Assembly (NCBI GenBank): GCA_022836615.1
Contig: MU405360.1
Coordinates: 1 to 64,000, forward strand
Reading direction: 5' to 3'
Origin: Annulohypoxylon bovei var. microspora
Taxonomy: Eukaryota > Ascomycota > Sordariomycetes > Xylariales > Hypoxylaceae
DNA length: 64,000 nucleotides
Shown: positions 20,695 to 32,829 of the stretch, in pieces
How the letters are laid out: each line of letters starts with the position of its first letter
Numbering within the stretch: position 1 is the first letter of the stretch
Made by a program: the position numbers and the translations under genes
Notes under the pieces: model-generated
Told to the model about the DNA's origin: nothing
The model's input: only the letters and a program-made list of their open reading frames with translations
The model's database searches: none

Positions 20695-22693
20695 CGAGAT
20701 CGGAAACGACCGACCAGTCAAGGTCCGAGGGCCGTCTCAAGTCTTGACTATTCACACCTCTCAAGATTTATGTTATCCAAAATGTTTCGAGCGGTAAACG
20801 GGAGACCGGTTTGAGAGGTTAGGCTGAAGTTGGAATAGATGTAGATGTAGAAGTACAGGAATAATGAGGTATGTGAATGTAAGTTGTGAAAGTTATGAGC
20901 AAGTTAGGTTGTCACTCGAATTAAGGTCAAGGTACCCGACCCGACCCGATTCCGTGGTGTAAGTTGTCGATAAAGTTTGCGCGCTTATAAAATAGGGTTG
21001 ATTTAGGTAAGTATGATTATGGCAATAAGCTTTGTATAGATGGATGTATAGCTTAGCTATTCATATTCATTGCCCAGTGACGTATATGTAGTTTGCGATT
21101 GCGATTGCGATCTTATCATACGATGCCAGGTGCCGTCGCGCAAACAAAATCCGTAAGCGGATAACTGAAACTCCCCAACAACAACTTCTCGAGGCAATGA
21201 ATTGGATAGAGGAAGTAAAATGGTCTGCGCCTAAGAAGTTTCAAAGCGCAATTAGGTTGATCGGCGAAAGAATAATCATTCGTATAAAGGGTTGATAAGA
21301 AGGAAGTAGATGAACATAAGTGCGAAATTGAGAGGCTGGGAAACTCTGCACCATCTCAACTTTCCCAATGTTCTCCAGCTGTTCCTTCTCACTCTGCCAC
21401 TTAGACTGCACCCTTTGGAACCCCCACCTTCGGGAAGTCGCAGCAGATTCTCTGGGAGCCAATTGTTTTGCTTCGTTTGGGTCAGTGTAGGACAGACCCA
21501 ATGCAAGGGTCGATACGTTTAAACTATATAATAGCCTGTTTTAGGAATGGACCTGAAAAGGGGGGTTCGATCTTGAAAAGCCTTGAAAGCCTCGAAAGCC
21601 TCTTGCTTACGAAATGTCTGATCAAGTCTCACCTCGATGACTACCTCGATGACTTTATCTTAGTAGGCAGTGAGACAGTGATTCATATTTTCTTCTACCC
21701 TTCATCCACTCTCCCTCGCCCCCTAGTCGAAGTAGCGTTGGTTAAAACAAGGTCACGAGTGTTTGACCAATCATATCAAGAGCCTATCCGTACCTAACCT
21801 ATGAGTTGTCTTGAATTTAAGTGCTTGCATGAACGAATCATCGTTCAATGATCATCACCAATCAGGACCTAGAGTTACTCCGACTGCAAGCACTCAACGC
21901 GTTTTGAAAACAAACTACGAGAGTCAGACACGATGTCATCAATAAACACTTGGCTCATACGTTCTTATTATTGGTGAAAATGGCAAACTTGGATCTGCTG
22001 ACCTCCACGATACCAACAATTGTACATATTTGGACAATTATACTTTATCTTGAAAGCTGCAACGATACCCCGCACATCGTCGCACGTTGCAGCATCGAAT
22101 CTTATCTTGTTCCTCAGTCGCAACATTTGGCTTATCACCCCGCAGATGGCTAACTAGTGGGCTAGCCCCGGCCACTTCCTACTAGTACCGAGAATTTAGG
22201 TATGTACCCCATACGGATACCATCCAGTCGCAAAGAAGACAAAGAATTCACGATAATGTACAAACAACAAGAAACGCTATAAAACAACGACATTCTATCC
22301 AAATAAACCCCATCACGGTTATCAGAGAAAAAGAATGGAATTGACTTATTCATATCGCTATTGTCGCTACTTAAAACCAATGAACCCGCTCCGAAGAGAA
22401 ACATAGATATTCTCATAACCTCGTAAGAACCCCTGGCAAATACCATGTTTGGGAAGTACATGGAGGTATGAATTCACACCACCGCTATCTGCGTATTACG
22501 TACATACATCGGACAGCACGTGTTTGAACCTCCTGTCCCTGCGTATTTGATATTTGGTTCTGGATAGCCAATGCGACCTCATGAATGCGACTAGCATTTG
22601 TTGTCACTCCGCTTCTGGGGAACGACAGAGCGTCATTCCTATCACCTACAACATCTTGCGTCTACGCGATCCGCGTGGCCGATGGGTTCCATG
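20695..22693. other. gene-free spacer
   Basis: No supported gene. It contains a GCGATT triplicate near 21095, and a minus-strand frame at 21241-21501 (contains SRRWGFQRVQSKWQSEKEQ) that is mildly protein-like but has no recognisable family and no clear exon partners. The right end is the 3' side of the universal stress protein gene. Confidence 0.5.
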
Positions 22694-24951
22694 CTAGTCA
22701 ACCCTTGCAGTTTCAAGACTTCGCGCCGACGGATTGGCCAAGTTATTGACTTGCTTCATAGGCGGCGGTTGATACTTGCTCTTTTTCCGCAGTCGTTTAC
22801 GTGCAACCATGACCGGGACGGAGCTCTTAGTCACTAGATAGTTCGAGAAAGACCCTAAAAGTGTGCTGCAATGTCGTGTTAGTATCGCATCTATATCTCC
22901 CAGTTGGATAGCTCCAGAATTGACTTACCCCTTTAAGGCACTTCTGCCACGGCTGCCTAAGATAACCAATGTCGGACTCAAGATATCAATCACCTCCGTT
23001 ATCAAGTGCTTAGGATTCTTGCAATGTATCACTTCCACAATCACTCGAACTTGTAGCTGCGTCTTTCGGAGGAGCTTCGAAACTCGCTCGGTGATGTCCA
23101 GCACGGCCCGATCCCTCTCCTCCTGCAACCTACTCTTCCCACGAGCACTTGGTGCTGGGGACGGGTTGTTACTACTGCTACCACCACCGTCGAGAGCTCG
23201 AATGTGTGGCGACATCGAAGACCCCTGCATCTTAAAGGGGCCGGGACTAGCGGTGCGATTCTGTGGTCTGGCCGACATACTCTTAGAAATTGCATTGATA
23301 GCCATCGCCTGCTCCTTCATCGCCTTGGGTTCATCGGGTACCATGTTAGCCGCATCGACTGATCCACTAGCCTCTTCATCCATGCAGTACATCGCTATCA
23401 GTGTATCGCCGTCGCGAAGCACGGTTCCGATAGCCCATTCCAAGGCATGTGTCGACTCGTCACTCAGATCTGTTGCTACTAAATATTTACGGAGACGGCG
23501 GTGCTCGTCGTCTGCTTCTCGCTGTATCTTGTTAAACTCACCGCGATAGAGAATGCGGAGAGTGCGATGGACTTCGGGTGTAGCAAGAATCGGAGTTGAT
23601 GATAATTGTAACCTTTGCGCAGCTCTGATAGCATCGACGTCGGCATCTAGTTCTGGGTCAAGAGGAGTCTGAGTTCCGGACATAGGGTCCTGATCAAAAC
23701 TTGTCGATGGTTGAACCACTTGTTTGCCACCCCTGCCTTGCCTTCCTTTCTCCCCAGTGGGACCCGTGACTGTGATTTCGGGTTCGTCGAAAAGTGACCT
23801 ATACTGGGGTTGGCTGGCATTGACATGTTTTCCTGACCATATTGTTAGATGTTTGTGTAATCAAGGACACATTCCATAGCGACTTAAAACTCACGTTCAT
23901 CTTCAATCGCAGCTAGTAGACTCTTGGCCATGTTGTTCCCTCCATCAGGAGACTCCTGGTCTCGTGACTCGGCTCGTGTGGTGAGTTTTCTGCCTCTATG
24001 CAATTCCTCGTCCGAAGAGTTCGCAATATCGTCGTCACTTTCGTCGGGTAGTAGTTCTCCATATGGGCTCAGATTATCTTTCTCTATTCTGCCATGTCCC
24101 TCGCTTTCTTGCCTCTTGCGAGCCAGTGAAGCTAAGCTCGAACCGCCGTAGAGTAGATTAGCATCCGAGAGTTTTCTGTATGCATTGTTCATATCCATCA
24201 CCTGTCCATTATTTAATGTGATGACATCCTGTTGCTGATTGCGCCCCGAAGGATTTCCAAACGGAGAGTTAGACCGCATATTGAAACGGTTGCTAGGCGA
24301 TTTAGACTTATTAATTTTCCTTGAAAAACGGCCGTGTTCGCCAGGGAGTACTAAATTGGACAAGTCGGGCCCGCGAAGCGCTTCTCCTATGGAACTTGAT
24401 CGCATGGAACTAGCTTGACCACGTTTTGATGGTACAGCTTGTCCGACATTAGTTGGCAAGATATCGTGAAACTTGTAGGCAGACGTAGGGTCATTGTTCC
24501 TCGAGTTTGATAAACTCAAAAGAGGCGGTGACCTAGGACCTAGATCTATGACGGGGTTCGAGGCAGCATCAGACATGCTTCTATTACGACTCGAATTATC
24601 TGACGCTAGAGCCTTGTAAGACAGCGTCGGGGATGTGTGTGTACTTGTCGGTACGTTTGTAGAAGGGCCGCCTATGTCCAGCATGCTTCTGTGTTGCGGG
24701 GGAGGACGAGTGTCGATGTCTAGCATACTACGGACTGGGGGTTGCGGCGGTGGACTCCGAGGCGCATTTGTATGCCTATCGCCAATGTCTAACATACTTC
24801 GCATAGGCGATCGAGGATTCGTAAAGGGAGAAGGTGATCGGTGGTCGACCGATGCAGGTCTCCTAGTCTGCTGCCTAGCAATGAGGTTCTCAACCTCCTT
24901 TCGCTCCTCCTCGAGTGCCGCCTCAAGCGACATAAGCTTCCTGCCAGACAT
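22694..24951 (-). CDS. universal stress protein (UspA domain), 3' exon out of frame
   Basis: Exons 24951-23895, 23832-22929 and 22863 onward; introns are GTGAGT...GTCAG (62 nt) and GTAAGT...CTAACACG...TGCAG (65 nt). The long disordered N-terminus carries several copies of RSMLDIG. The UspA domain begins RKYLVATDLSDES and continues to LVILGSRGRSALKG, the first half of the ATP-binding motif G-x2-G-x9-G-S/T. The rest of the motif and the last strand are encoded in the third exon (LLGSFSNYLVTKSSVPVMV...) ending at TAG 22694, but splicing at the only good AG puts it out of frame and stops at 22827, giving 665 residues with a wrong tail. Loss of two bases at the acceptor (AG AG to AG) would explain it exactly; assembly error is the alternative. 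Confidence 0.85.
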
Positions 24952-27900
24952 GGTGAAGAAGTCGCCGGAGTAACTATTGCGCTAATGAAAGTGTGAGGGG
25001 TTCGAATTCGTTTAGAATATGTAAATATCGGGCCGTAAGACGAGGAACGAAGCAACTATGTCGAGCGGCAATCTCTTAAGAGTCAGCTCGTTGCTGGCTT
25101 GCTAGAGAAGTAAAGTTTGAGTCTCAGTGAGAAGCCCGGTTAATAATTTGATGAGTTCTTAGGATTATAAACTACCAAGTAGTTTGGAGGCACTGTCAAT
25201 CGAGAAACGCCGGGTTGATGCTATCGTGGAATAATAGTCGGACGTCTTCGATGTAGACGGAGGATGATCATCGTGTGTTGAAAAAGGACCCTTCTTGTTT
25301 TTTTGCTTTCTTTCTTTTCTCGACCTACACCTAGACCCCTCAGCTCATGGCTACAAGCCAAAGAATTAAGGGATTTTAAGTTCAGGTAGGCGCTAGAGCT
25401 GGGATATAGAACCAATTTAGGACTGGTCGAGAGTAGAGGAAAAGAATGACGGAAGCGAAAGAGTCGTCGTGTTTTAGAGGAGATGTGGGTCTTAGCGTAG
25501 GATCTTCAATATCCTAGGGAAAGAGAATTCAATTCTGGGAAATATTCTGGGGAACGAACACAGTGCTATGATACAAAGTTCAAGCTAGTATGAGTCTGAG
25601 TAACAAGTACTACGTAAAGACGGAAGTCGGAACGAGGAGGCCTCAATTGCCTTGCTCGCCAAGACCGTTAGGTGCAAAAAAGAGGTCAAAGATATGAACC
25701 TGACTTGATGACCGTGATGGTTTGAAAAAGGGAGGGGGGTCAAGTCTAGAAGGAATTGGATGTTAAGAGATGGGGAACTGGGCTGGCAGAATTAGTCGCC
25801 GGTCGCAGGTCGCAGGTCACAAAGGTGGAACCCGAGATTAAGTAGGTAATTTTTTCCTTTGGTTGGTTTAGTGTTTTAGGTCGTTTCTTAATAGTAATAA
25901 GAATTAGTTAGAGCTTCTTTACGTGTGCCTTTTATTGTCTTTCGAATGCGACGTTGGAAGTTGTTCGTTTCGACTACAAGAAGAAGAAAAAATTAGACGG
26001 CATAGATATAATTTTATTAAAAGCACAGTTTAATTTAATATACATAGGTACTTTTGTACATATGTACCAGAAGTATATTTCAAGTACCTCAATACCTCCA
26101 GTCGAGTGGCTAATTTATCACATTTCGTACCTAATACGAAGTACCCAGTACCTTACAATCCATGTGACATCCGATCTCAGTACAAGATCACCGACGTTAG
26201 GGACTTCAATGTTCACTGTTCGCCAGCCACACACTTCTCTATGCGTCAGAGGCTTGTCATATGTCTACACGTTTAGCAAACCTTCTATTCCTTCGATTGG
26301 CCAGTCTACTACACATGTAGCTGACATAGTTAATCGATATGGAGGTTCTCCTGGACTTCTCTCGAACAGCACTGTCAACTCCCGTCTCACATCGGGCATT
26401 TCCGGCTGATCGCTTTAATCCATACCAGCATACGTGCGTACGGAATGGTTATGAAAGGATTATGTTGGTAAGTGCTTCGTAATTACATAGCTAATGCAGA
26501 TTGTTTGTCGTCTGTATAACCGACCTCAACTCCAAAAAGGGTAGTCCAACCACAAAACCACAATGAGCTTCCAATAATCGAGGAAGTATGCGACTTGGAC
26601 CGAAATAAACAAGTTGCCCCATTTACATTACACAGCATAAAGGAGTAAATACATATACATACCTACGTAGTACGTATCTATCTATCTGGAGTCCTACATG
26701 CAGGCAAGGAAAGGTTCGGAGAAGATAGAGAAAAGGCCTCTCATTCCTTGAGGTAATAGAAAATCTGATGGTTGGTTGGATAGCTTCTTTGGCTGGAGAT
26801 AATCGTCTTGGCATATATAATATCTACCTCGTTCTAACAAATGCTGGCGATCCCTGCGGCGTCAGTGTCCCTGCTCATTTTCTACACACCTCGTCTTCCA
26901 CCCTCATCACCCACCAGCATAATGTTCACAGAAGCGCAGGGAATGTTATCTTCTATGGCCGGTAATCTGACCGAATATCTGTTTTGCATGATTGTGCGGT
27001 TACTCAAGTCCCTGCAATGCCGCGTGGTCTTCGTCCTTTACTGCTACCTACCTGGACTACCACTGAAGCCACGTCGTGGAATCCTATGATTCAGCCCATA
27101 CCTATAGGTAGGTAGTCACTGAATAATTCGTGATTTCAGCCTCCGCATCCGCTTGTGGCGCGGGCACCGGCATCGATATTCCGTGCAGCGTAGCGGCGGC
27201 TGTTCCCAACTCGCTTCCGCCAAACAACCCACCCTGCATGTGTGGTGTGATAAACACCTGGATCAGCGAAGGAGTAGCAGTGACTGGGTAGGTACATCTA
27301 CGCGTATACTACTACCTACCTCTTACATCCTGGCTTCGACAACGTAGGAAGCCATCCTAACTTCGTTACGTCGCGCAAGGCATCTCATATAATTATCTAG
27401 GAAGGGACGATCAAGTACGCCTAAGAGGATTGTGCAAAAGCAATTTGTTCATTATCAGAAGTTCCTATTTAGAATAACCTCTGCTTCATTCTGAGATGTC
27501 CTATTCGGCAACCTGAAGGGGGGTATTGTGTCAGAATCATTGGTGCCGCCAGATTTCCGTTCGGTGCCAGGTAACTTTTACCACGAGGCTGACCGACTGT
27601 GACCACGAACGCCTGATGACCGAAACCCTGGCATCCGGCCAGTGAGTGCTCTGAGTGAGGAGCAAATAGTCTATCAATACATGCAAATAGTACGGGAAGA
27701 GCGTCCCTCGAGTCGGATACTAGATGCAACAGCACCTAGGCAGTGAAGAGATCCATTCCGACGTAAAGGACATGAGGGTCGTAGAAGGCATAAAGTGTGA
27801 GATGCGGGAAGTAATGCAGAAATCAATACCGAATCGTCCGTACCTGGACGCATAACCACCAACGTCATAACTTTTCCGAGACCCGTCGTTAAAAAGAAAA

Positions 27901-27995
27901 ACTGAACCCCCGAATCGTCAAAGTGTTAGGGGAATTCGGAGAGAACCGAAGGTCCGGCGAAGAAACCGTAAAGAGCATGGCATATGCACCATCGC
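24952..27995. other. 3-kb spacer with no supported gene
   Basis: The USP promoter lies at the left, and the 3' side of the poly(A)-binding protein gene at the right. The AT-rich frame at 25954-26409 starts at TTG and is not protein-like. On the minus strand a 44-codon ATG frame around 26402-26268 (contains LTVLFERSPGEPPYRL) and on the plus strand an open piece at 27139-27287 with Cys-rich reading (IDIPCSVAAAVPNSLPPNN) look coding-like but isolated; they could be decayed exons. Confidence 0.4.
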
Positions 27996-30386
27996 TTATG
28001 CCTTATCCTCGGCCTTATCCTCCTTTCCACCATCGCTGTCGGAGCCAGCTTGGGCCTTCACGTATTCATCGTAGACGGCCATGGCCTCGTCAACCTTGGC
28101 TCTCAGTGCGTTGTCATCCTCAATACTATAGAATGTTAGCAATGTCACGGATGGAAAAGGTCCTTTATATTTAACTTACAGGTTGATAAGCTCAGAGTTG
28201 TCCATTTCCAGAAGCATACCCGTAATTTTGCCTGCCAGATCGGGTTGGATAGCCGAGATCTTAGGAAAGATGAGTTCGCCAAGCATCTGCTTCTGCTGCT
28301 GGGGATTGCTTGACTGGGATTGCAGCTGCGAGTGCAGAAGCGTAGCAGGGGTTAGATCCTGCTGCTGCTGCTGTTGCTGCTGCTGAAGGTTGGGGGTGCT
28401 GCCGACCTGTTGACTGGGAACGCCTCGTCCGCCTTGGGGAGGGAATTGTCCTCCCTGACCGTTGCGCTGGTTCACTCCGCCACGACCCGCAGGGCCGCCC
28501 TGTCGTGAGTTAGGGGGGTAACCAGGAATTCCACCTGGGCCGCCTGGCATGCCCAAGTTGGTTGGCATTCCTTGGATGGGTCCACGGCCACCCGGAACAC
28601 CTCGACCACCTCCGAGAGTAGCCTGCTGCACCTGCGCCATCGCAGCCATGAACTGCGGGGTGCCGGGCTGGCCGTACGGGGCACCCGGAGGGAACTGTCC
28701 GGGCAAGTACATGTTAGGAGGAAGTTGTGGCATGGGGCCACCGCGACCACCTTGAGGACCTCCGTAGGCGTTGGGGTTGAACTGGCCTGGTCGACCACCC
28801 TGAGCACCCGGCATACCCATTCCGGGGAAAGGCATACCACGGCCACCTTGGGGAGGGAATCCTGGTTGTTGGCCGGGAGGGTAAAAGACCGGAGGCTGCA
28901 TATACTGTTGGGGCATGCCCGCCGCCGCCGCAGCTTGCTGCATTCGGAGTTGGTTGCGAGCTTGGATACTAGCCTCAAGCTGGCTCTTACGAACATCCTT
29001 TCGCTGAGCTAGCGCGACGTATAGCGGCTTGTTGTTGATCATGCGTTGATTCATATCACCCACAGCCTTCGTGGCATCGTCGGGGTTCGCAAAGCATACG
29101 AATCCGAAGCCCTTGCTCTTCCCAAGTCTTTTATCAGACTTCTTATCCTTCTTCTCGCCGTCGTCCTTCTCTTCGTCTCCAGAATCCTTCTGGTTCTCCT
29201 TGTCCTTGCCTTCCTTGTCGTCGTCAGAGTCACTGAAAGAGTCGCGCATCACCTTCGCCGAGGTAATAGGGCCGAATTCCGAGAACATCTGGCGCAACTT
29301 GTCGTCATCGACATCGTCATCTAGGTTCTTGATGTAGAGGTTGACACCTTGATACTTGCTGGCCTTCTCCTGGCGGGCAGCTTCGTAGGACTTGCGTAGC
29401 TCCTCCTCACGTTCGTGTTTCTTCTGGGCACGGCCGACGTACAGGTCCTGGCCGTGGAAATCCCTGTTGTTAAGATCATCAACTGCCTTGGCAGCGCTCT
29501 CGTGGGTGGTAAAGTTGACAAAGCCGAAGCCACGGGACTTTCCCTCTTGATCGCGAGCTAGGGAGGATGAGGTGACATCTCCGAATCTCTCAAAGAGCTC
29601 TCGGAACTCATCATCGGTGACGTCAACCTGAATGTTCTTGACGTAGACGTTGGTGAAGTTAGCCTTCATCTCTTCAAATTTGCTCTGGCGGTCCTTCTTG
29701 GGGATGTGATGGCCGACGTAGACCTTCTTCTCGTTAAGCAACATTCCATTAACGTGCTTGATGGCCTGCGCAGCGGCCTCATCGGTCTCGTAGTGCACGA
29801 AACCGTATCCCTTAGAGCTGCCCTGCTCATCCTGGGCCACTTTGCAACTTAGGATGTTGCCGAAAGCAGCGAAGGTGTCGTGAAGGGCCTTGTTGTCGAT
29901 GGCAGCATCGAGATTCTTGATGAAGATGTTGCCCTGTCCGCTCTTGCGCAAGTTGGGGTCACGTTGAGACCACATAATACGGCAAGGACGACCCTTGATC
30001 TGGGTGTAGTTCAGCTCTTCAAGGGCGCGTTCGCCATCGGCAGTCGTGTTGTAGTTGACGTAGGCATAGCCGAGGGAGCGGCGAGTAACTGCATCGCGGC
30101 AAACGCGAATCGAGGCAACAGAACCTATCTGAGAGAACAACTCGAAAAGCATAGCCTCAGTAACGGAGGGGTCAAGTTCGCCAACGTAAAGAGAGGCAGA
30201 CGCGGCGGGATGAGGGGTCTGAGCGGAGCTGGGCGTGGCACCGGCAGCATCACCCTCATCGCCCTGGGCGTCGGGGGCGACGTTGGTGTTGATAGCAGTA
30301 GGTTTAGCATCACCACCATTAAGAGAGGTGTTGCCGAGGTCAGCGGCGAGCTGGTCAACAGCGCCGGGTGCAGCAGCGGCAGACAT
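27996..30386 (-). CDS. PAB1: polyadenylate-binding protein, cytoplasmic and nuclear
   Basis: Two exons, 30386-28180 and 28125-27996, with a 54-nt intron (GTAAGT, GCTAAC branch, CTATAG), 778 residues. Four RRMs are visible: RRM1 about 65-142 (SLYVGELDPSV), RRM2 about 152-230 (GNIFIKNLDAAI), RRM3 about 245-322 (NVYVKNIQVDV) and RRM4 from about 348 (NLYIKNLDDDV). RRM4 is split by a roughly 45-residue Asp/Lys/Glu-rich insertion before GKSKGFGFVCF. A Pro/Gly/Met/Gln-rich linker with a Gln run (CAG/CAA) leads to the C-terminal MLLE/PABC domain (LHSQLQSQ...LGELIFPKI...ITGMLLEMDNSELI), whose last helix is in exon 2 (ALRAKVDEAMAVYDEY). It binds mRNA poly(A), supports translation and recruits deadenylases; NOT1, the scaffold of one such complex, is in this window. 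Confidence 0.97.
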
Positions 30387-32829
30387 TGCGACGAGGATAA
30401 TTGACTAAAGTTCGCAAGGGAAATGTTAGTATGATTGAAATGATAGAAAAGAGAAAAGAAGCAGTAGATAGGTTGGCTGATTGGTTGTCTTTGTTGGAAG
30501 CGAAGATAGAAATTATCAAGATTGCGCTTGACAACAATCAATTCGCGGGGGAAGGAGGGGGTGAAATTAGAAATGCGCACCGAGCAATTAATGTAAGTCG
30601 CAAAAGTATTACGTTCTCGTGATCAAGGGTAAATGATCTCGAGAGAATGAAATCTGTCGGACAAAGGTAGTCGTCAAGACTTCAAAGAAGGTTGATGATG
30701 ATGGTCTAGAAGCCTAAGAGTACTCGGAGCTTCAAGCTGACACTGGACGATGGAAGTGAATGAATAGGTCGTAATGGGATTTACGATGGTACCTATTCAA
30801 AGGAGAAAGTAAGAAGGGAAGATGCGCGTAGAGGGAATAGATGAAGTGAGGATGAAGTCGTTAGTAGGAGGCGAATTTTTTATGGTTTTCCGAATTTTTT
30901 TGGTGTTTTGGGTTCTGAATGAATTTGGCGAGAACAGAATGAAGTACGAACTGGGAAGATCGTACTAAATAACTGAATCTCTTTTCTGTTTTTCTGTGAA
31001 AATTTTGGGTGACGAGCTGGCGGATAAAGTTGTCAAGTCGTTGGGAAGAAAAAAAGAAGAAGGAAGAAGAGAGGGTCCCGGTCCTCTTTTGACAGATCTT
31101 GAAGATTTTTTGTGCCTGCCTTTTGGTTTCTGGTTGCGATGAACCACACAAAAAAATTCAACCATAAAAAGTGGACCATCACCTAGCTACTGTCGGTACC
31201 TCACGCCTCGTACCTGCCTAGGTATGATTACTTTACCCCTCGGCAAATTTTATTGCTAAGACGACGTAGCTTAGATACCTAAATACAGGCGAAATACTTT
31301 CAAACGTTACAGGTAAAAGCCAATCAAAATTAGACGAGATACGTACTAATCAGTACCTATCACAGAGGCTCGGGAAGGAGAAATCGATGCAGTGGAACTA
31401 GGTAGGTATGTATCCATGATTAAAGTGCACAAGATACCTGGATAGGTAAGGCAGGTGCGTGACTACCAGGTAGATCAAGTACAGATTGCATACATCCATG
31501 GATGCGTTATGCTTTACATTATTTGACACCTATGGTGCTAGTAAACTCTGAGAGACAAGATATTGAATTAAATTGTAAATTGAGGCTCTGTATAAACTTC
31601 AGCCTTTGTGAATTTCAGTTTGAATGGAGGTTATCAATTCCCACACGACCACAATGATAGGTTTCCAAGGTTCGCGTTTGTAGAGTCCTCACGTCCTAGC
31701 AAAATCCAGCCAGCTCTCCAGATTCCCTAGATGATCATTATTATCCAAAAGTTCATTTCTCTACACACGTCATTATACACATACTACATACCTAGGTACC
31801 AAGTACTTCAATATATTAAATGCAGCTTCTAATTACCTAAGTAATATTAGTCACCAGGTTCTCTTTTGTAAACACTATGTGTGTAAGGATTATCCTCCTC
31901 TTAGCACCCCAACAAGGTGGGAATGGATTCATTAACAAGTACAAGGGTAATATGAATATTTTATATTTGTCGTCCAGGTTACCTGGTTTCTAAATGTGTC
32001 AAATGTGACTAGGTAGCTTAAATTACGAAGTAACAAATAAATATCAAGTCGGGTGTTGTTGATTGCTTATGTAACTCGGCTTATCTTATCAATTCACCCA
32101 GGTAGGTATGTACGTAGTATGTACATAGGTACAGAGAAATCGGCTTACTGAGGGGCACCCCGCCTTGTCTAAAACCTAATTCCATAGATCAGTCTAGGGT
32201 GCTAGGGTGCTAAAAGACGTGCTAGGACAGCAGTAATACAGACTTGTGACGTGCACTTTCTGCCTTCGGTGGCGCCTAAGTTCATCGGTACAACATCGAT
32301 TAGAAGGTAACAGAACATTCCGAGGTCGTGCCTCACAACCTAAACAGCTGACTGATCTATACCTTATGTGACGCTACCTGGTACCTACATACTATGTAGG
32401 TAACAAGGATATGTACCTACGTAGCTCAGTTACCTGGTACCTTAACGTCAGATATTCTGCAACCTTGTCTTCTACACACAGATCGACGCAAATGCGCATA
32501 TACATTCTGCGCAAACTCGGATACCGGATCAACCTATGCAGGCTGCTCTGATTACATTATTACCATTCGCCTCTTCTCATACCCTTGATATCCTCCCTAC
32601 GAGCTCACGGTTCTTTCTATAGTCATAATAAACCCTTTAGACCGTCACTACGTCAAATACGACGAACCGTTACTACACCTCCAAACGACCACATCATGTC
32701 GATTTGCGCCACTTCATAGAACAAGCATAATCTGTTGTGGTTCCATTTGGTATAGCCGGCCTATTCGATGACCAACTGAGCGCGAGCCGACTTTAACTTA
32801 CAAGTCAGGACGGCTGTCACATATTCAAC
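30387..32829. other. divergent promoter region between PAB1 and HUL5
   Basis: A 2.4-kb spacer between two genes pointing away from each other. Near PAB1 it holds A-rich sequence in the sense of the PAB1 transcript (30876-30910 and about 31146-31160) and CT-rich sequence (about 31047-31068 read on the minus strand). From 31190 to 32440 it is crowded with CCTAGGTA, GTAGGTATG and TACGTAGTATGTACATAGGTAC type motifs. No gene is seen. Confidence 0.5.

Noticed and set aside
25954..26409. 151-codon plus-strand frame
   Set aside because: Starts at TTG, AT-rich, no motif, no splice partners.
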